Below are positions 15,985 through 26,508 of a stretch of DNA of 35,352 nucleotides, piece by piece. Both the position numbers and the translations under genes were made by a program. Source of the DNA: Prorocentrum cordatum (lineage: Eukaryota; Sar; Dinophyceae; Prorocentrales; Prorocentraceae); the NCBI GenBank assembly GCA_963575745.1, contig CAUYUJ010017627.1, forward strand, positions 842,972-878,323. The letters run 5' to 3'. The number at the start of each line of letters is the position of its first letter. Positions within the stretch are counted from its first letter, which is position 1. Under the pieces are notes generated by a model. It was not told where the DNA came from. It saw nothing but the letters and a program-made list of their open reading frames with translations, and searched no databases.

Positions 15985-16614
15985 AGTGTCGTCGCAAGCG
16001 CAGTTGCGCTGCGCTTGCGACTGGGGGCCGACGCGTCAGCCGAGCCGCAGGCGCTGGAGGGCGCAATCGCGCCGCCAGCCCAGCCTGCGAAGTTTGCGAG
16101 GGCGCCGCTGCAGGAGGAGAAGGTCTCGGCGAACGGGGCGGCATGCCGCAGGGCTGAAGCGCATGGGGAGGCGCGCGTCGCGCGAGAAGATGCAGCGCGC
16201 AGCTACCTCGAGGAGCGCAGCGCTGCCACAGCCGAGGCCGCCGTCGCGGCCGACGATGCCGAGCTCGAGTGGCAAGAACAGCCCAAACATGAGTTGCACA
16301 GGGCGGAAGGGAAGAGGTCGGCGGATGGCGCGGCAGCCCCTGTCGGACCCCAGATCAACCTATCCCAGCTGCTCAACGGAGAGGGTGAGATCGATGCACT
16401 CGAGATTGTTGACGGCGAGATTTCGGATTTGTCTGAACTGGACGTCGAGGCCGGCCAGAAGGCGAGGTGGCCCGAACTCAAAGCCACGATGGGCAAGCAC
16501 ATTCAGGAGGCCATCGCGGCCGCGATCGGGCCCAGCGCGGCGAACGCCCAGAAGTTACGGCGGCAGGCGCGGGACATGCGGGCGCGGCTTTCTTGCAAGC
16601 GCCAGCGCCGACCA
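15985..16614 (+). CDS. Acidic helical frame upstream of LINE-B (possible N-terminal part)
   Basis: Part of a long open frame (15469-16899) that reads sense-like from about 15985: LQEEKVSANGAACRRAEA, EARVAREDAARSYLEE, then INLSQLLNGEGEIDALEIVD and ELDVEAGQKARWPELKATMG. It is Ala/Glu-rich, with an acidic patch and Lys/Arg-rich end near 16600, and probably helical. It precedes the LINE-B endonuclease by 2 kb. Such a coiled N-terminal region would fit a LINE, but the link is inferred from position only. Beyond 16615 the frame becomes Arg/Pro/Ser-rich and appears out of phase. Confidence 0.35.
15991..16021. repeat. Perfect 12-bp inverted repeat (hairpin)
   Basis: GTCGCAAGCGCA at 15991-16002 and TGCGCTTGCGAC at 16010-16021 are exact reverse complements around a 7-base loop. 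It lies directly after the polypyrimidine tract. Confidence 0.85.
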
Positions 16615-16639
16615 GCGCCGAGACGTCGAGTAAGATGGC

Positions 16640-17370
16640 CCCCAACCAGGCGGAGGCTCAGGAGCTGCAGCGCAGCCAGCAGCTGGGGCGCCCGCCAGCC
16701 GGGCAGGCGGTCAGCCAGCGAGCAGCGGGGCTGCTGCGGCTTCCCTTCCCGCTGGCCCCGCCGCGGATGGCGCCGCTGCAGGTGGAGGCCCAGGCGCAGC
16801 AGCCGCAGCAGCGCCCGCTGTCCAGCGCGACCAGGGGGCCTTGACGAGATGGTCCAGCTCGCAAGGGGAAGTGCAGCGGCGAAGCAGTCCAGGTCCTGAT
16901 GGAGATGGGCCGGCGGGGCTCCCGCCGCCTGGGGCGCTGCCGCCGCCGCCGCCGACTCCCGTCAGGGAGCGCATGGCTTTTGTGGCCATGCTGGCGGGCT
17001 GGAGTTCACGATGGATATGGAATCTAGGGGGCCAGACGGACGCGGACTTCCTTCGTGGACGGATTGGTGCGAGGCCTGGTTGGCGTCGATGTTTAGCAGC
17101 CCTCGCGATGTTCGGCATCGAGATAATGCTGGTCAGAGATGCAATCCTTTGCTCGGGGGATGGCTCTGGAGGATCTGTGAGCGATACAGTGCGTGAGGCC
17201 GGGCGCGGGGCCGCGGGCGTCGTCGAGCCTTGCCGCAGTGCGCGCGTCCTCGCACAACCGAGGCGAGGGAGCATCTTGCTCGACACCATTGGTCACAGCT
17301 GCAGCAGATTTCGAGCTCTGCTGGATCGGAGCCGCACGTGGAGATCTCAGGTGTCTGACGAGAATTAAGC
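16640..17370 (+). other. GC-rich stretch without an identified gene
   Basis: Gln/Ala-rich sequence (16640-16845) and a fragment reading RWIWNLGGQTDADFLRGRIG then MFGIEIMLVRDAILCSG (about 16840-17190) are protein-like but unrecognised. They may belong to the N-terminal region of LINE-B. Confidence 0.25.
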
Positions 17371-17885
17371 GGCAGACGCGCCGATGCACGGCGCCGTTCT
17401 CGGGGCGCTCAGCCATGCCGGGGGGTGGGGGCGCGAGCCTGGGGCCAAGGCAGATCCCACATGGGGAGTGCAGCGGGCATGGGTGGGCGGCCGCAGACGC
17501 CCCCCTGCCCAGCCTTAGTTCTGGGCCTCTCACGGGAGCGTGGCCGATGCTCCAGTTCAGAGCGGCACCACCCCTGCTGAGGCCGGCTGGAGCTGGTCAT
17601 GGTGGCGGGGCGGGAGGCCGCAGGTGCGCCGATGCACGGCGCCCGTGTCGGAGTGCTCGGCCATCCCAGGGGGGGGCCCTCGAGCCTCGTGCCAGGGCAG
17701 ACCCCGAAGGGGGAGTGCAGCGGGCTCGCGTGGGCGGCCGCAGACGCGCGGGTGGTCGATGCCCGCCCCCGTGCCCAGCCTCTGGCTCGGGCCTCTTGCG
17801 AGAGGGTGGCCGATGCCCCAGTTCAGGGCGGCACCTCCCCTGCTGAGTCTGGCAGGGGCTGGGCTTCAGGGTGGCGTGCTACGTC
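17370..17885. repeat. 248-bp tandem duplication, with a third diverged copy near 18480-18605
   Basis: GCGCCGATGCACGGCGCC occurs at 17378 and 17626, a period of 248 bases. The copies stay alignable through GCCGATGCYCCAGTTCAG and GCGGCACC blocks to CCCTGCTGAG near 17580 and 17850. A third partial and diverged version at about 18480-18605 keeps GCGCCTCCCCTGCTGAGGC. Confidence 0.75.
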
Positions 17886-18428
17886 GTCGGTCTTCTGGTT
17901 TTGCGGGCGCTGCTGAGATGCGTGGAGGCGCGGGTGCTGCGGGTCGACCCGAGCGGGAGATCGGCTTGACTTCGCGTGAACATGTGATCCCAAAGCGGCT
18001 CTCGCCAAAGCTCCGTGCCGTCGCGGAGCAGGAGGCTCCAGCTTCCAGGTGCGCCCAAGGGGTGAACAGCGCGAGGGGCTGGGCTCAGTCGCCGATTGTT
18101 TGGCTGGGACCTACCCCCAGGTGCACCCGCGAGGTGAACGGCGAGAGGGGCAGGGCTGTGTCGCTGAAGGCTGCTGAGGCGGGTGCTGCCGTAGCGGGGG
18201 CGCTCGAGGATGTGTCTTCTGCAGTGCCCGTGGGCCCTCCAGGCGGCGCTGGCCCCCGGGCCGCCGTCGGCGCGAGGGTGGAGGGGCGCCGTTGCTGGGG
18301 GGGCAGCATGGGCGGGTCTGCAGTTGACAGGAGGGGCGGCGCGTTTGTTTGGGCGGGGCAGGGGGCAGCTCTAGGGGCGCCCTGCGCCCCCGCCCCCGAG
18401 CCGGGGGCAGCCGCGCGACCGCTCCATC

Positions 18429-19124
18429 GTGCGACGCCAGGCCCCGACCACGGAGACGGCCAGCTCGCGGTCTGGACAGAGACGCGGCGCCGTCTCCGGG
18501 GCGCCCAGCCGCCCTGGGGGGGCCCTGGAGCCTTGTGCCAGGGTAGCCCCTCACGAAAGGGCGGCCGCTGCCCCGGGCCAGAGCAGCGCCTCCCCTGCTG
18601 AGGCTGCTGGATCGGATGGTTTTTTGCTTGTGACATATACTTCCAATTCTTGGGCGACAGGCTTGGCATTCTTGGAGTGGGCCAAAGAAGTGAAGGGCCC
18701 AGTATGTGGTGGAGCTTCATTGCAAGAACATCGGCTTCACCCTCAGCAGCTCGCCGCGCCTCGGCCATGGGCCACGAACGCAGTTTGCGCGTCGTCGTGC
18801 GGGGCTGCGGCCAGGGCGGGCGACGGAGAGCGAGAATCCTCAGGTGGCGCGGCGGTTTTGGTTCAATCACCGACCGCTTGGCGCGCGCTGCGACCTTCGT
18901 TCGTGGAAAGCGATCGGAAAGGATTGTTTCACATCGCGGCGCCCTCTCGCCAGTCCATCAGATTTTGTTCATCTCAGCGCGAGGGCGCGCGCCCCTGGGC
19001 TTGGCCCGGCCAGGCTCGGCACGGGCCCATTTCATCGGATGCGGTTGGAGCGGTGATGCCGAGTCTTGGCAGGCCCAGCGCATTGACCGCGCGGGGGCTT
19101 GCGTTGCGCGGCCTACAGGGCTGA
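18429..19124 (+). CDS. LINE-B EEP endonuclease, N-terminal part
   Basis: In a 231-codon frame the sense part starts near residue 62. FLLVTYTSNSWATGLAFLEW (from 18621) fits the first EEP strand and the helix after it. ASLQEHRLHPQQLAA (about 18711-18755) carries the Glu of the LQEH motif. ESSGGAAVLVQSP (about 18834-18872) is the SGGVAVLV strand. These three blocks in order and at normal spacing make the call good. The domain should continue for about 100 residues with a GDFN-like motif, which I could not find in any frame between 18900 and 19360, so the second half is decayed. Codons before residue 62 are read through the repeat copy and are probably not native. Confidence 0.65.
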   Translation: MRRQAPTTETASSRSGQRRGAVSGAPSRPGGALEPCARVAPHERAAAAPGQSSASPAEAAGSDGFLLVTYTSNSWATGLAFLEWAKEVKGPVCGGASLQEHRLHPQQLAAPRPWATNAVCASSCGAAARAGDGERESSGGAAVLVQSPTAWRALRPSFVESDRKGLFHIAAPSRQSIRFCSSQREGARPWAWPGQARHGPISSDAVGAVMPSLGRPSALTARGLALRGLQG

Positions 19125-19366
19125 CGTGCCACAACGACTGCCACGACCTGTTTGTGCTCAGCAAGCGTTTGTCGTTTCGCGTCCGCAGCCGCGGCGGGCT
19201 CGTCGACGCGCCCGCGGGCCCGCGCTGCGCTGTGGCACGTGCGCTCCATCACCTGGCTGGCCGGGCCATGGTTTGGGAGCGGGCGGTGCCTCGAGCGCTT
19301 CCGCTGCCCGGGCCCAAGAAGGCGAGGGGAGCTGGGGTGTTATTTTTGCTCCTGGGCTGACCCTGA

Positions 19367-20140
19367 TTGATTCGGGTTTGCATTGCTTGGATGCGGCATC
19401 CAGGCGGTTCGGGGCTGCTGAGAAGGCCCCCTGCGAGGCCCGCGACACCCGAGGCCCGAAGTTTTTGGGCAGGGGCAGGGGCTGCCAGTTGCAGCTTGCG
19501 CTGCTCCAAGTTGCCCAGGGCCAAAAAGCTACGTCTGCGTTCAAACTTACATGCTCAGAGGTGGCTTTCGCTCCGCCGCCTAGCCATCAAGTTTTTGAAA
19601 GGGAAGAGGGATTGGCCCTGCATTCGAGCGGCAGCCCGGCCTTCGGAGGCTCTGTTCGCGATTGCCGAGGTCGATGGCCTAAGGGATCGCATTTTGGACA
19701 CTTGTTTTGCCCAGCTCGTGGCCGAGGGCGCCAGGGGTTCCCCGGCAGATCTCGCCCAGGACGATGTCGCGCGCGGGGCAGAGCATGTGGTTGCGGAGGG
19801 CTGCAAAACGTGGAGGTCATGGGCTCAGGCTTCGGTGGTCGGGCGAGGCTCTCTGGTCGCTCGCAGGTTCATCAGCGGCCCCGCCCCCCCGCCCCAGCTG
19901 ATTTTGGCAGGTGGGGAAGAGGGGGGTGCGTCAGGGAATCTCGCCCCGCTGGTCGGCCAGGAGGCTCTCGGACCGGGCGCCAATATGGTGCGAGCGTTTT
20001 CGGGGGGGGGGGGGGGGGGCAGTTGCTTCCGCGTAGCTGGGCGGTCGAGGGCTCGCTCGATCAAATATCGGTTGAGATGGCGCTTTAAGCAGCCTGGGCT
20101 GGGACGAATTCAGCCCGCTGGTCGAAGCGTTTGCCGAGCT
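19367..20140 (+). CDS. LINE-B linker between EEP and RT
   Basis: Part of a 295-codon frame. Helical, basic sequence (LRSNLHAQRWLSLRRLAIKF; then EGCKTWRSWAQASVVGRG near 19795-19850 and SLVARRFISGPAP) resembles the Trp-containing linker with a GGG..AHR-like end that precedes RT in dinoflagellate LINEs. A poly-G run at 20002-20019 is likely to disturb the frame; the RT reading lies in another frame from about 20095 (WDEFSPLVEAFAELLLAWGG). Confidence 0.4.
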
Positions 20141-20141
20141 C

Positions 20142-20831
20142 TTGTTGGCGTGGGGGGGGCGGCCGAGCACTGGGGCCACGTGGTTGGCGCTTGTTTTCTC
20201 GACAAGCCACCAAGGGGCTCTCGCCCCATGGGGCCGCTTCCTCTGTCTGCTTGAGTTTGCAGCAGGATCCGTCGTAGGCTGCGCCCTCGATGGGGGCTGG
20301 CGGTTGGTTATCGTTTTTCGTTGTGTTCTTATATGCGTTTATTATTGTCATTCTCTCTGGGGGGTGAGTCCCGGCGCAGCCCGCGGCAGGGGCGCGCGGT
20401 CTCACGGCGAGCCGGCAGCGCTCGCTCGCGCGGCCCCAGGACTGGAAACGGCAACCCTCCACTTTGACCTCATGAAGTTGTGTGAGCACATCTCCCACAG
20501 GAAGTTGCTCGATGCGGCTCGACACGCTGCTGTCCCTGTGCCCTTGCCCCGTGCACGTTGTGCATTGCGTCGGGCGCCTCGTGGAGCGGCATGGCAAGGG
20601 GCGATCAGCCGCTTCTCTGCCCTAGTGGGACCGACATGGAGCGACCAGGCGCGGCCACTCCTCTTGGCGAGCCTGCGCCGCGCGGCGACGCCCGGCCCAC
20701 TTGTTCGCGCCAAGCGCGTGATCGACGGCGCGTCGATGCACGCCGTCGGCGGGGCGCAGGTCGCCCGCGGGGACATCGGTCGTGCAGCTCAGTCTCAAAG
20801 TGCGCATCGCCTGTTTAGCTCATTCGAATGA
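20142..20831 (+). CDS. LINE-B reverse transcriptase, fingers and palm
   Basis: A 229-codon frame, sense-like from about 20095. CALDGGWRLVIVFRCVL (from 20280) matches the DGG.R.I motif of RT block 2. ATLHFDLMKLCEHISHRKLL (20454-20513) matches palm motif A, with catalytic Asp at 20466-20468 and an E/YEHV-like follow-on (CEHI). A later block, AKRVIDGASMHAVGGAQV (about 20700-20757), is in the place of motif B (DG...GI.AG) but is degraded, and no YxDD box is visible in any frame between 20780 and 20960. The domain copies LINE RNA at the nicked target. It is certainly inactive in this copy. Confidence 0.65.
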   Translation: MLAWGGRPSTGATWLALVFSTSHQGALAPWGRFLCLLEFAAGSVVGCALDGGWRLVIVFRCVLICVYYCHSLWGVSPGAARGRGARSHGEPAALARAAPGLETATLHFDLMKLCEHISHRKLLDAARHAAVPVPLPRARCALRRAPRGAAWQGAISRFSALVGPTWSDQARPLLLASLRRAATPGPLVRAKRVIDGASMHAVGGAQVARGDIGRAAQSQSAHRLFSSFE

Positions 20832-20986
20832 GCCGGGGCGGACGGCGCGCCCGAGGACTGCCCGCAGCCTAGTCAATCGAGATGTCAGGTGCAGAGAGAT
20901 CCAGGGGGAGGCGCGACTGACGCGAATAGGCGCAGAGATCCCACCCACCAGGATAGGTTTCCGAAGCTCTCCAGAAGGTCCCCCAG

Positions 20987-21394
20987 GTGCAAGCCCTCCG
21001 GGGTGCCGGGGCCAAGGTCGGGAACGCGTTCAGAGCCGGGCTCTCATCCAAGGCCATCTTGGTTCAAGATCCCCTGGCGCTGGTGACCTCAGATGCGATT
21101 GAAACTTATGATCAGAGTTTGCAGGGGCGCCTTTTCTCGGAGGCTGCGCTGACGTCTCTCTCTGCTGCAGGTCTCGAATCGGCCGCCAAGAATTGGCCGT
21201 GGGCGCTAGTGAAGGACCTTATAGCTGCCCTGATCTTGACTTTGAATCGCGCAGGCCTCTCGCTTCTGGATCCGTGGACCCTCCGAGAGTCGGCAGAGGT
21301 TCAGTGGGACTTGAGAGGGGCGCCCCCTGCCTCTGCGGCGCGCCGTGCCATGCGCAGAGCCAGGCGTTTGTTTGATTGGGCAGGCCTGGCATAG
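20987..21394 (+). CDS. LINE-B region after the RT palm
   Basis: A 135-codon frame reading VGNAFRAGLSSKAILVQDPL, then LESAAKNWPWALVKDLIAAL and SAEVQWDLRGAPPASAARRA. It sits between RT and RNase H, where the dinoflagellate LINE connection region lies, and has the Trp-rich helical look of that region. No catalytic motif is expected. It ends at a TAG at 21392-21394. Confidence 0.4.
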   Translation: MQALRGAGAKVGNAFRAGLSSKAILVQDPLALVTSDAIETYDQSLQGRLFSEAALTSLSAAGLESAAKNWPWALVKDLIAALILTLNRAGLSLLDPWTLRESAEVQWDLRGAPPASAARRAMRRARRLFDWAGLA

Positions 21395-21857
21395 ATCGGA
21401 GGAGGCAAGGCATGGCAGAGCGGGATTTGTTGGCGCCCGTTGAACGAGCGCCTCCATTTCAAGGCCGCTGAAGAAAAGCAGGCCCACCAGGGTTCTGGTG
21501 GGACTTGGAGGGCCAGGGAGCAGCGGGCCGTGAGAGGCCTGGTCATAGGCCCACGCTGGTGCGGCATCGGATGCGCCGGCATGGCCCTCAGCTTCCGAGT
21601 GCGCGCCTTCTCCGTGGAGAAGTTGGCTCGTCGTTCCATCGCCATTGTTGCTGTCCTGCGCGAGACGCCTTGCGCAGCCCCCGCCTCCCCCCCCCCCTCC
21701 TCTGAAGCTAAAGCTGCTGCTCGTCGCTCGGCAAACTTCACCGTGGACCCCCACCGCTTGGCAACTTGCCGGGGGCATTCTCCCTGGCCCCTGCCAGCTT
21801 CTCGCGCGCCGCCCCTGGCCGGGGCCCTACGCGGGAGTTCAAGGTTGAGGGGGTTGG

Positions 21858-22175
21858 GTGCGCCGTTTGATGCTAGAAAGAGGCCGAGTTTTCTGTGATG
21901 GATCTGGCCTAGATGGCTTTGATGTCTGCGATCAGGACACGCGTTTTCTTGCAGGCTGTCACGGGGCGGCGCCGCCCTCTCTCTGCCCTGATCAGGCCAC
22001 CAGATGCGTTGAACATTTTGCGAGTTTGATGACCGCCTCCCATATTGGAGGGGAATTCTCGCTGCACTCGGACTGTCGCGCTGCAGCGCGGCACCGACTC
22101 GCGTTTTGTTCGGGGGCCTGCCAACCCGCGAGTTTCTGCGGAGGCGGATTTTTCGAAGTGGAAAGTTCGAGTTGA
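21858..22175 (+). CDS. LINE-B RNase H, N-terminal part
   Basis: RGRVFCDGSGLDGFD (from about 21882) matches the first RNase H strand with the catalytic Asp in the xDGS motif (Asp codon about 21897). A later LHSDCRAAARHRLAF (about 22060-22105) fits the DS...A..... segment that carries the third catalytic Asp. The intervening Glu is not evident. After about 22106 the sense path moves one frame over. Confidence 0.55.
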   Translation: MRRLMLERGRVFCDGSGLDGFDVCDQDTRFLAGCHGAAPPSLCPDQATRCVEHFASLMTASHIGGEFSLHSDCRAAARHRLAFCSGACQPASFCGGGFFEVESSS

Positions 22176-22324
22176 TCAAGTGGAAGAAAGTCAGAGCGCA
22201 CTCGACCAGTATGGATGTGCGAGACGGCTGCATCTCTGAGTTCTACAGGGCAGGATGTGCCGCAGCAGATCGGCTGGCCAAGGCTGGCGCGGCCTTGGGC
22301 CGCCACGATAGTCCGACAGTATGA
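22106..22324 (+). CDS. LINE-B RNase H, C-terminal part
   Basis: This 72-codon frame contains KWKKVRAHSTSMDVRDGC (about 22180-22234), the KV.AH motif with the RNase H active-site His, followed by AGCAAADRLAKAGAALGRH (about 22250-22306), a clear GN..AD..A..GA ending. Together with 21858-22175 it gives a nearly complete RNase H broken by one frame change. Confidence 0.6.
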   Translation: MFGGLPTREFLRRRIFRSGKFELIKWKKVRAHSTSMDVRDGCISEFYRAGCAAADRLAKAGAALGRHDSPTV

Positions 22325-23925
22325 TTGGTCAAAGGCATGCGTGCGCTGCACTGGTCAAGTTTGCGACTCGGGCCGGGGTTGTTCTATTCGGAGGAGGGGC
22401 GCTGTGACAGCGATCGTGTTTTTGAGGGGCAATTGGAGGCGGTGCGGAGGGTGGAGACTGCTGCCGCTGCCCTCGCCTCCCACGCCCTCCCCTCAGGACC
22501 CCTCGGAGCCCCTCCCGAGCCCTCTGAGGCCCTCGGCCCCGGGCTCTCGAGGCTTGCGGAGGATTCCCGCCAGAAGCCTTGGAGACAGGGGGGCCATGTG
22601 TTGCTTGAGTTCCCTTCGGTCTTGGAAGGCCGCGGTTCCTCTCGCGGGGGGTGCGCGACTGTCTCTGCGCGGGGCCTTAGGGCCAGCCGTCCGGGTTCCC
22701 AAGCCGCGCTGCTCGATCCTGGGCGGAAGAATAAACGGGCCTTGCGAAAATCCAAACATCCCAGCCGTTCCCAGGGGCAGGGCCTCTGGCGATCTTTTGT
22801 TGCGAGGGCGTGGGATTTTTTCCCGGGGTCCTTTGTCCAGCCAGGGCCCCTGCTTGCGTGGGGAGTGCGTCTGCTCCTCCTCTGCACGCTGGGCGCCGTC
22901 TGTGCCTAGCCGACTGTCTCCGGGCGTTCGGAGTGAATGAATGAAGCGGAGGCGGAAAGCCTCGGTGGTCATGTTCATGTCAAAGTAAGGGGCTAGGGGA
23001 AGCCTGTCGCTGGCCCTCGGCGCGCTGCCTATGCCGAGCCGCGCCGACGTGACAAACGGGCCCTCTCTGATGGGCCCACTCTGGGGTTTGGGCTTGGTCC
23101 GTCGGGATTATATTGCTTTTTGTTTTACCTAACAGCTCTTGCTGATAGGTTTCTAGTGGTCTCAAAAGAGAGCATCTTGACGACCCAGGGGGGTCTGGGC
23201 GGGACCCGGACACCCGGAACCGTTCCAGGGTAATTCCGAAGCCTGAAACAGGTCGATGCCCTGGGGGGCTTCATAGGGGCGGGTTTGGAGGCTGTCTAGG
23301 GGGCCATCTGTGGGCGGAGTGTTCCAAATGTCAGTTCTTGCTCTACCTTCGTTGCGGCCTCTTGGGCCCCTCGGGGGGGCCGTCTTGAGGCGATCTTATG
23401 AGCCTAGTAGATCGTGCTGGGCGCCATTGCAAGCAGAAGGCATTAGTTTACGATGGTCATGCGCGAACTCAAAGTATTCAAAGAGATGGGTTCATTGGGC
23501 CAGCCCCCAGGGCCTCCACCAAAACGGCCCAAGAGGCCCCGAATAGAGCGCCAACGTGGGCCCCTTCGACCATGGCACGTTTGACGTTGAAGCCCCCACC
23601 TCGAACATGCTTCAACCTCGAACATGCTTGGGTCTGCGAGGCTCTGACATAGCTCTACCTCGAGCTGCGTCAGAGGTTCCCGAGGTCCCTCACAAAGTCA
23701 CGCGGAGATGCTTGGGAGCACGAGAATTCCCAAGACAGCCCAGGGCATCGGGGTCTGAGCCCTTTTCTCGAGTGCACTCAGTACGCAAAAACTCGAAGGG
23801 ATCCGAGGACAACCCATACAATGCCTACAGTGTGGTACAGATGTGTCGTGCAGACACGGCTCCATTGATTGATTGAGTACGGTGAAACAGTGTTTTTGCA
23901 CGGCATACGTTGTACTGGATCAGGG
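22325..23925. other. Stretch without an identified gene
   Basis: A 194-codon plus frame (22325-22909) is Pro/Ser/Gly-rich and unrecognised; it may be the LINE-B 3' region. Near 23598-23632, ACCTCGAACATGCTTC occurs twice in tandem with a 17-base step. A polypyrimidine stretch ending in CTAACAG at 23117-23141 looks like a splice acceptor but leads to no gene. Nothing else is supported. Confidence 0.35.
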
Positions 23926-23929
23926 CGCC

Positions 23930-24920
23930 GCGCCCCGAATCGACCCACCCTCTCGCGCAGCACCGCGCCACAGCTCCACTTTGACCCCGCGCCCCAGCAC
24001 ACTTTCCCTCACACGCGCCCCCTCCGCCACCATCTACGTGTTTTCACACGGCACGCCCAGCACCGCGACACGGCGCCGCAATCCAGCACAAGTTACCCCC
24101 GCGCCCCGCTCAAGGCACTGTCGCACGGCGCCGCGCGCCAGACCCATGTGCTTCCGCGCTCCACATGGAAGCCGCCCGCGCGTCGTTCAGCCTCGACCCA
24201 CTGCATTTCCGCACGGAGCGCGCGACACCGACGCACGGCACAGTGGGAGTCCCACCCCTTCTCCACCCAGACCCCGTCTGATCGTACGGCACGCACTGCC
24301 TTGCCGGGTGGCACCCCGCCCTGGTCCCATAGTTTCGCGCCAACCCTTCCGCCCATACCATGGGAGTTTCCGCGCCCATTCCGCCCATGCCTGTTTTATG
24401 CCCGCACGGCACGCACGGCACCGCCGTACGGAACCGCAATCCAGCGAAATGTTTCTCCGCGCGGCACCGCCGCACGGCGCGGCGCCCCAGCCCCGTGTGC
24501 CCCCGCGCCCCACGCAGGATTTACCGCGCCCCCTTCCAACCAGACTTTTTCTCGCACGGCATAAGCCCATGTTATTTCGCTTTGATCTGTTCGCCACCCA
24601 CGTAGGACCAACCGCGCACCGCGCCCCCTCCATTTCACGGCGCTCACGGTGCCGTCGCGCGGCACCGCGTTCCAGCCCAAAGGTTCCCCGTGCCTCCGCA
24701 TCATGTTGCCTTTCCCCGTTTATTCTTCCGCATTCCGCACGCCACGGCGTGGAACCATGGCACCATGTTGCCGCAGCCAATTTCCCTTCCCCCCCCTGGC
24801 CGCTAGACCTGCTCCCCCCTCCACAAGTTCGCACGCTTCCTCCGCCTCGATTGTTTTTCTCGCACGGAATGGCACTACAGTTTCGGCCCACCGCAGCCAG
24901 CTCCCGTCCTCCCAAGGCTT
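23930..24920. repeat. Irregular GC-rich degenerate array (CGCACGGCACCGC type)
   Basis: CGCACGGCA and CACCGCG-type words recur about every 40-90 bases, mixed with CAATCCAGC and CCCCGCGCC words. The spacing is irregular, so this is a decayed array and not a clean tandem repeat. Both strands have long open frames in several phases because stop codons are rare in the repeated words. Confidence 0.6.
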
Positions 24921-25064
24921 GTCGGAGCCATCCTATGTTTTCTGAGCGAAATTGGGCGAATAGAGACCATTGTTTATCCACCCGAGGGATAACACGTGTT
25001 ACCCCCCCTACCCCCCCCGAAACGGTAACGTTTTGGCCCGGTCCAGTGCTCGATTTTGGGCAGC

Positions 25065-26110
25065 GTAGGGCATGTGGTGCACGCGGGCACTACTAGTGCC
25101 GCGGTGCACGCGGGCGTGCACTATGGTGTACGCAGGCATTGCGGTGTACGCGGGCGATGTGGCGTATACATCTGTCGTTGCAGCAGCAGCTCAGTCATAG
25201 TGGGTGTATGCAAGCATTGCGGTGTGCACATCACACGCCCAGTGGTGTACACAGGTGCCGTGATGTACACGACCGCCGTAGTGCGCAAAGTCGATGTGAT
25301 ATATGCGTGCGTTGTGGGCTATAGTGTACCCACGCATCTCTTCCTACTTGTTCCTCCTCTTCCCTCTCCATGTTCGTACTCCTCGTCGTCGTCCTGCTTG
25401 CGCATGCAGGACGCGGGCATTGGTGTACACACGCAGTGTGGTGCACACAAGCCCTGTGGTGCACACAGGCGTTGTGTTTCACAGCCGCTGTGGGCTCAGA
25501 ATGTGCAAAAGCGTTCCTCGGGCCAGAAAAATCAATAATCACAATCAGGTCACATATTGTTGAAGATGATACATTTGGGCCCCCAACGATTTCCCGGACG
25601 TCGGCTCCGCCGTGGCCGTAGAGGTGTACACGAGCTTTATGGTAAACGCGGGCACTGGTGCACACGGAGGGGCGCTGAAACATCAGTTGTGGTGTCAATA
25701 ATCGCAGGAGTTGCGGTGCAGACGGCTGCTGTGGTGCACACAGGCATTGCAGTGTACACAAGCCTCGAGATCGCAGCTCTGCCGTCTACTCCCCAGGTTA
25801 AGCCAGAAGCCAGGGTTCTCGGACAGGGCGCTTTCGACCTCGTCGACCTGAAGCTCACCGCTGCTTTTGACAGGTGCTTTCGCGCCCGCCCGCAGGGTCG
25901 GCGTGCGTGCGCAGGCACTATGGTGTACAGGGGGTGCTGAAACAGCAGCTGTGGTGCACGCAGGCGCCGTGGTGTGCACAAACAGGGGGATGTACAAAGG
26001 CGCTGTGGTGCACGCGGTCGGTATGGTGTATACAGTCGCCGTGGTGCACAAACACATACCGTTTCTGTAGCAGTCCTGGTGCACAAAGGCCCGTGTTGTG
26101 TGCACAGGCA
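25065..26110. repeat. Degenerate GTGGTGYACACRGGC repeats
   Basis: GTGGTGTACACAGGC and GTGGTGCACACAGGC variants recur many times at 25065-25330, 25420-25480 and 25620-26105, often 20-30 bases apart. GTGTACAC and GTGCAC cores are palindromic. Ordinary sequence interrupts the series at 25330-25420, 25490-25610 and 25780-25890. Confidence 0.75.
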
Positions 26111-26508
26111 CTGTGGGCTTGGACGGCGAGGACGGTGACGACGACGTAGGCGGCGCGCCTCGGGGGGTGCGCGCCGCGGCCCCCGTTACCGTTAATTACC
26201 CCCCCTCGCCTCCCCCGCCCCCCAGGGTAAGACGTAATATCCCCCAGGAAGAGACAATGTCTTCATGTGGGGGCAACCTGGGAGTCACCTGGGAGCATCT
26301 TCTAGAGCATGCTGAACGAATCTAGGGGCAGGGCAGACAACTTGCAGCCTCTGAGAGCAATATTGTGGTTCATTGGCGGCGATGGTGGGGACGTATTTGG
26401 ACCTCGGGGGGCACGTTGGGGCTGCCTTGGCAAATCTTGGAACCATCGGGCCTCCGTGGTCCGGCTCGAGAGGATCTGGGAATTTCAACGGCACCGTAAC
26501 GGGTACTT

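Larger units (their letters stand above)
18610..22320 (+). mobile_element. LINE-B: decayed non-LTR retrotransposon
   Basis: Modules in order: EEP endonuclease (18621-18900), linker (19780-19885), RT fingers and palm (20289-20830), RT thumb or connection (20987-21394) and RNase H (21888-22290). The path changes frame at least five times. The N-terminal boundary may lie as far left as 15985. This copy retains the RT that LINE-A lacks. Its 3' end is not marked by a poly(A) or clear repeat; sequence after 22320 is unannotated. Confidence 0.65.

Noticed and set aside
23117-23141. Polypyrimidine plus CTAACAG as a splice acceptor; similarly TTTTTTCAGGAAGATG near 26690
   Set aside because: Neither leads into a frame of useful length; the second meets a stop after a few codons.
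23205-23240. Another F head copy on the minus strand (GGAATTACCCTGGAACGG)
   Set aside because: Only about ten consecutive bases match and there is no adjacent array or R tail, so chance is likely.
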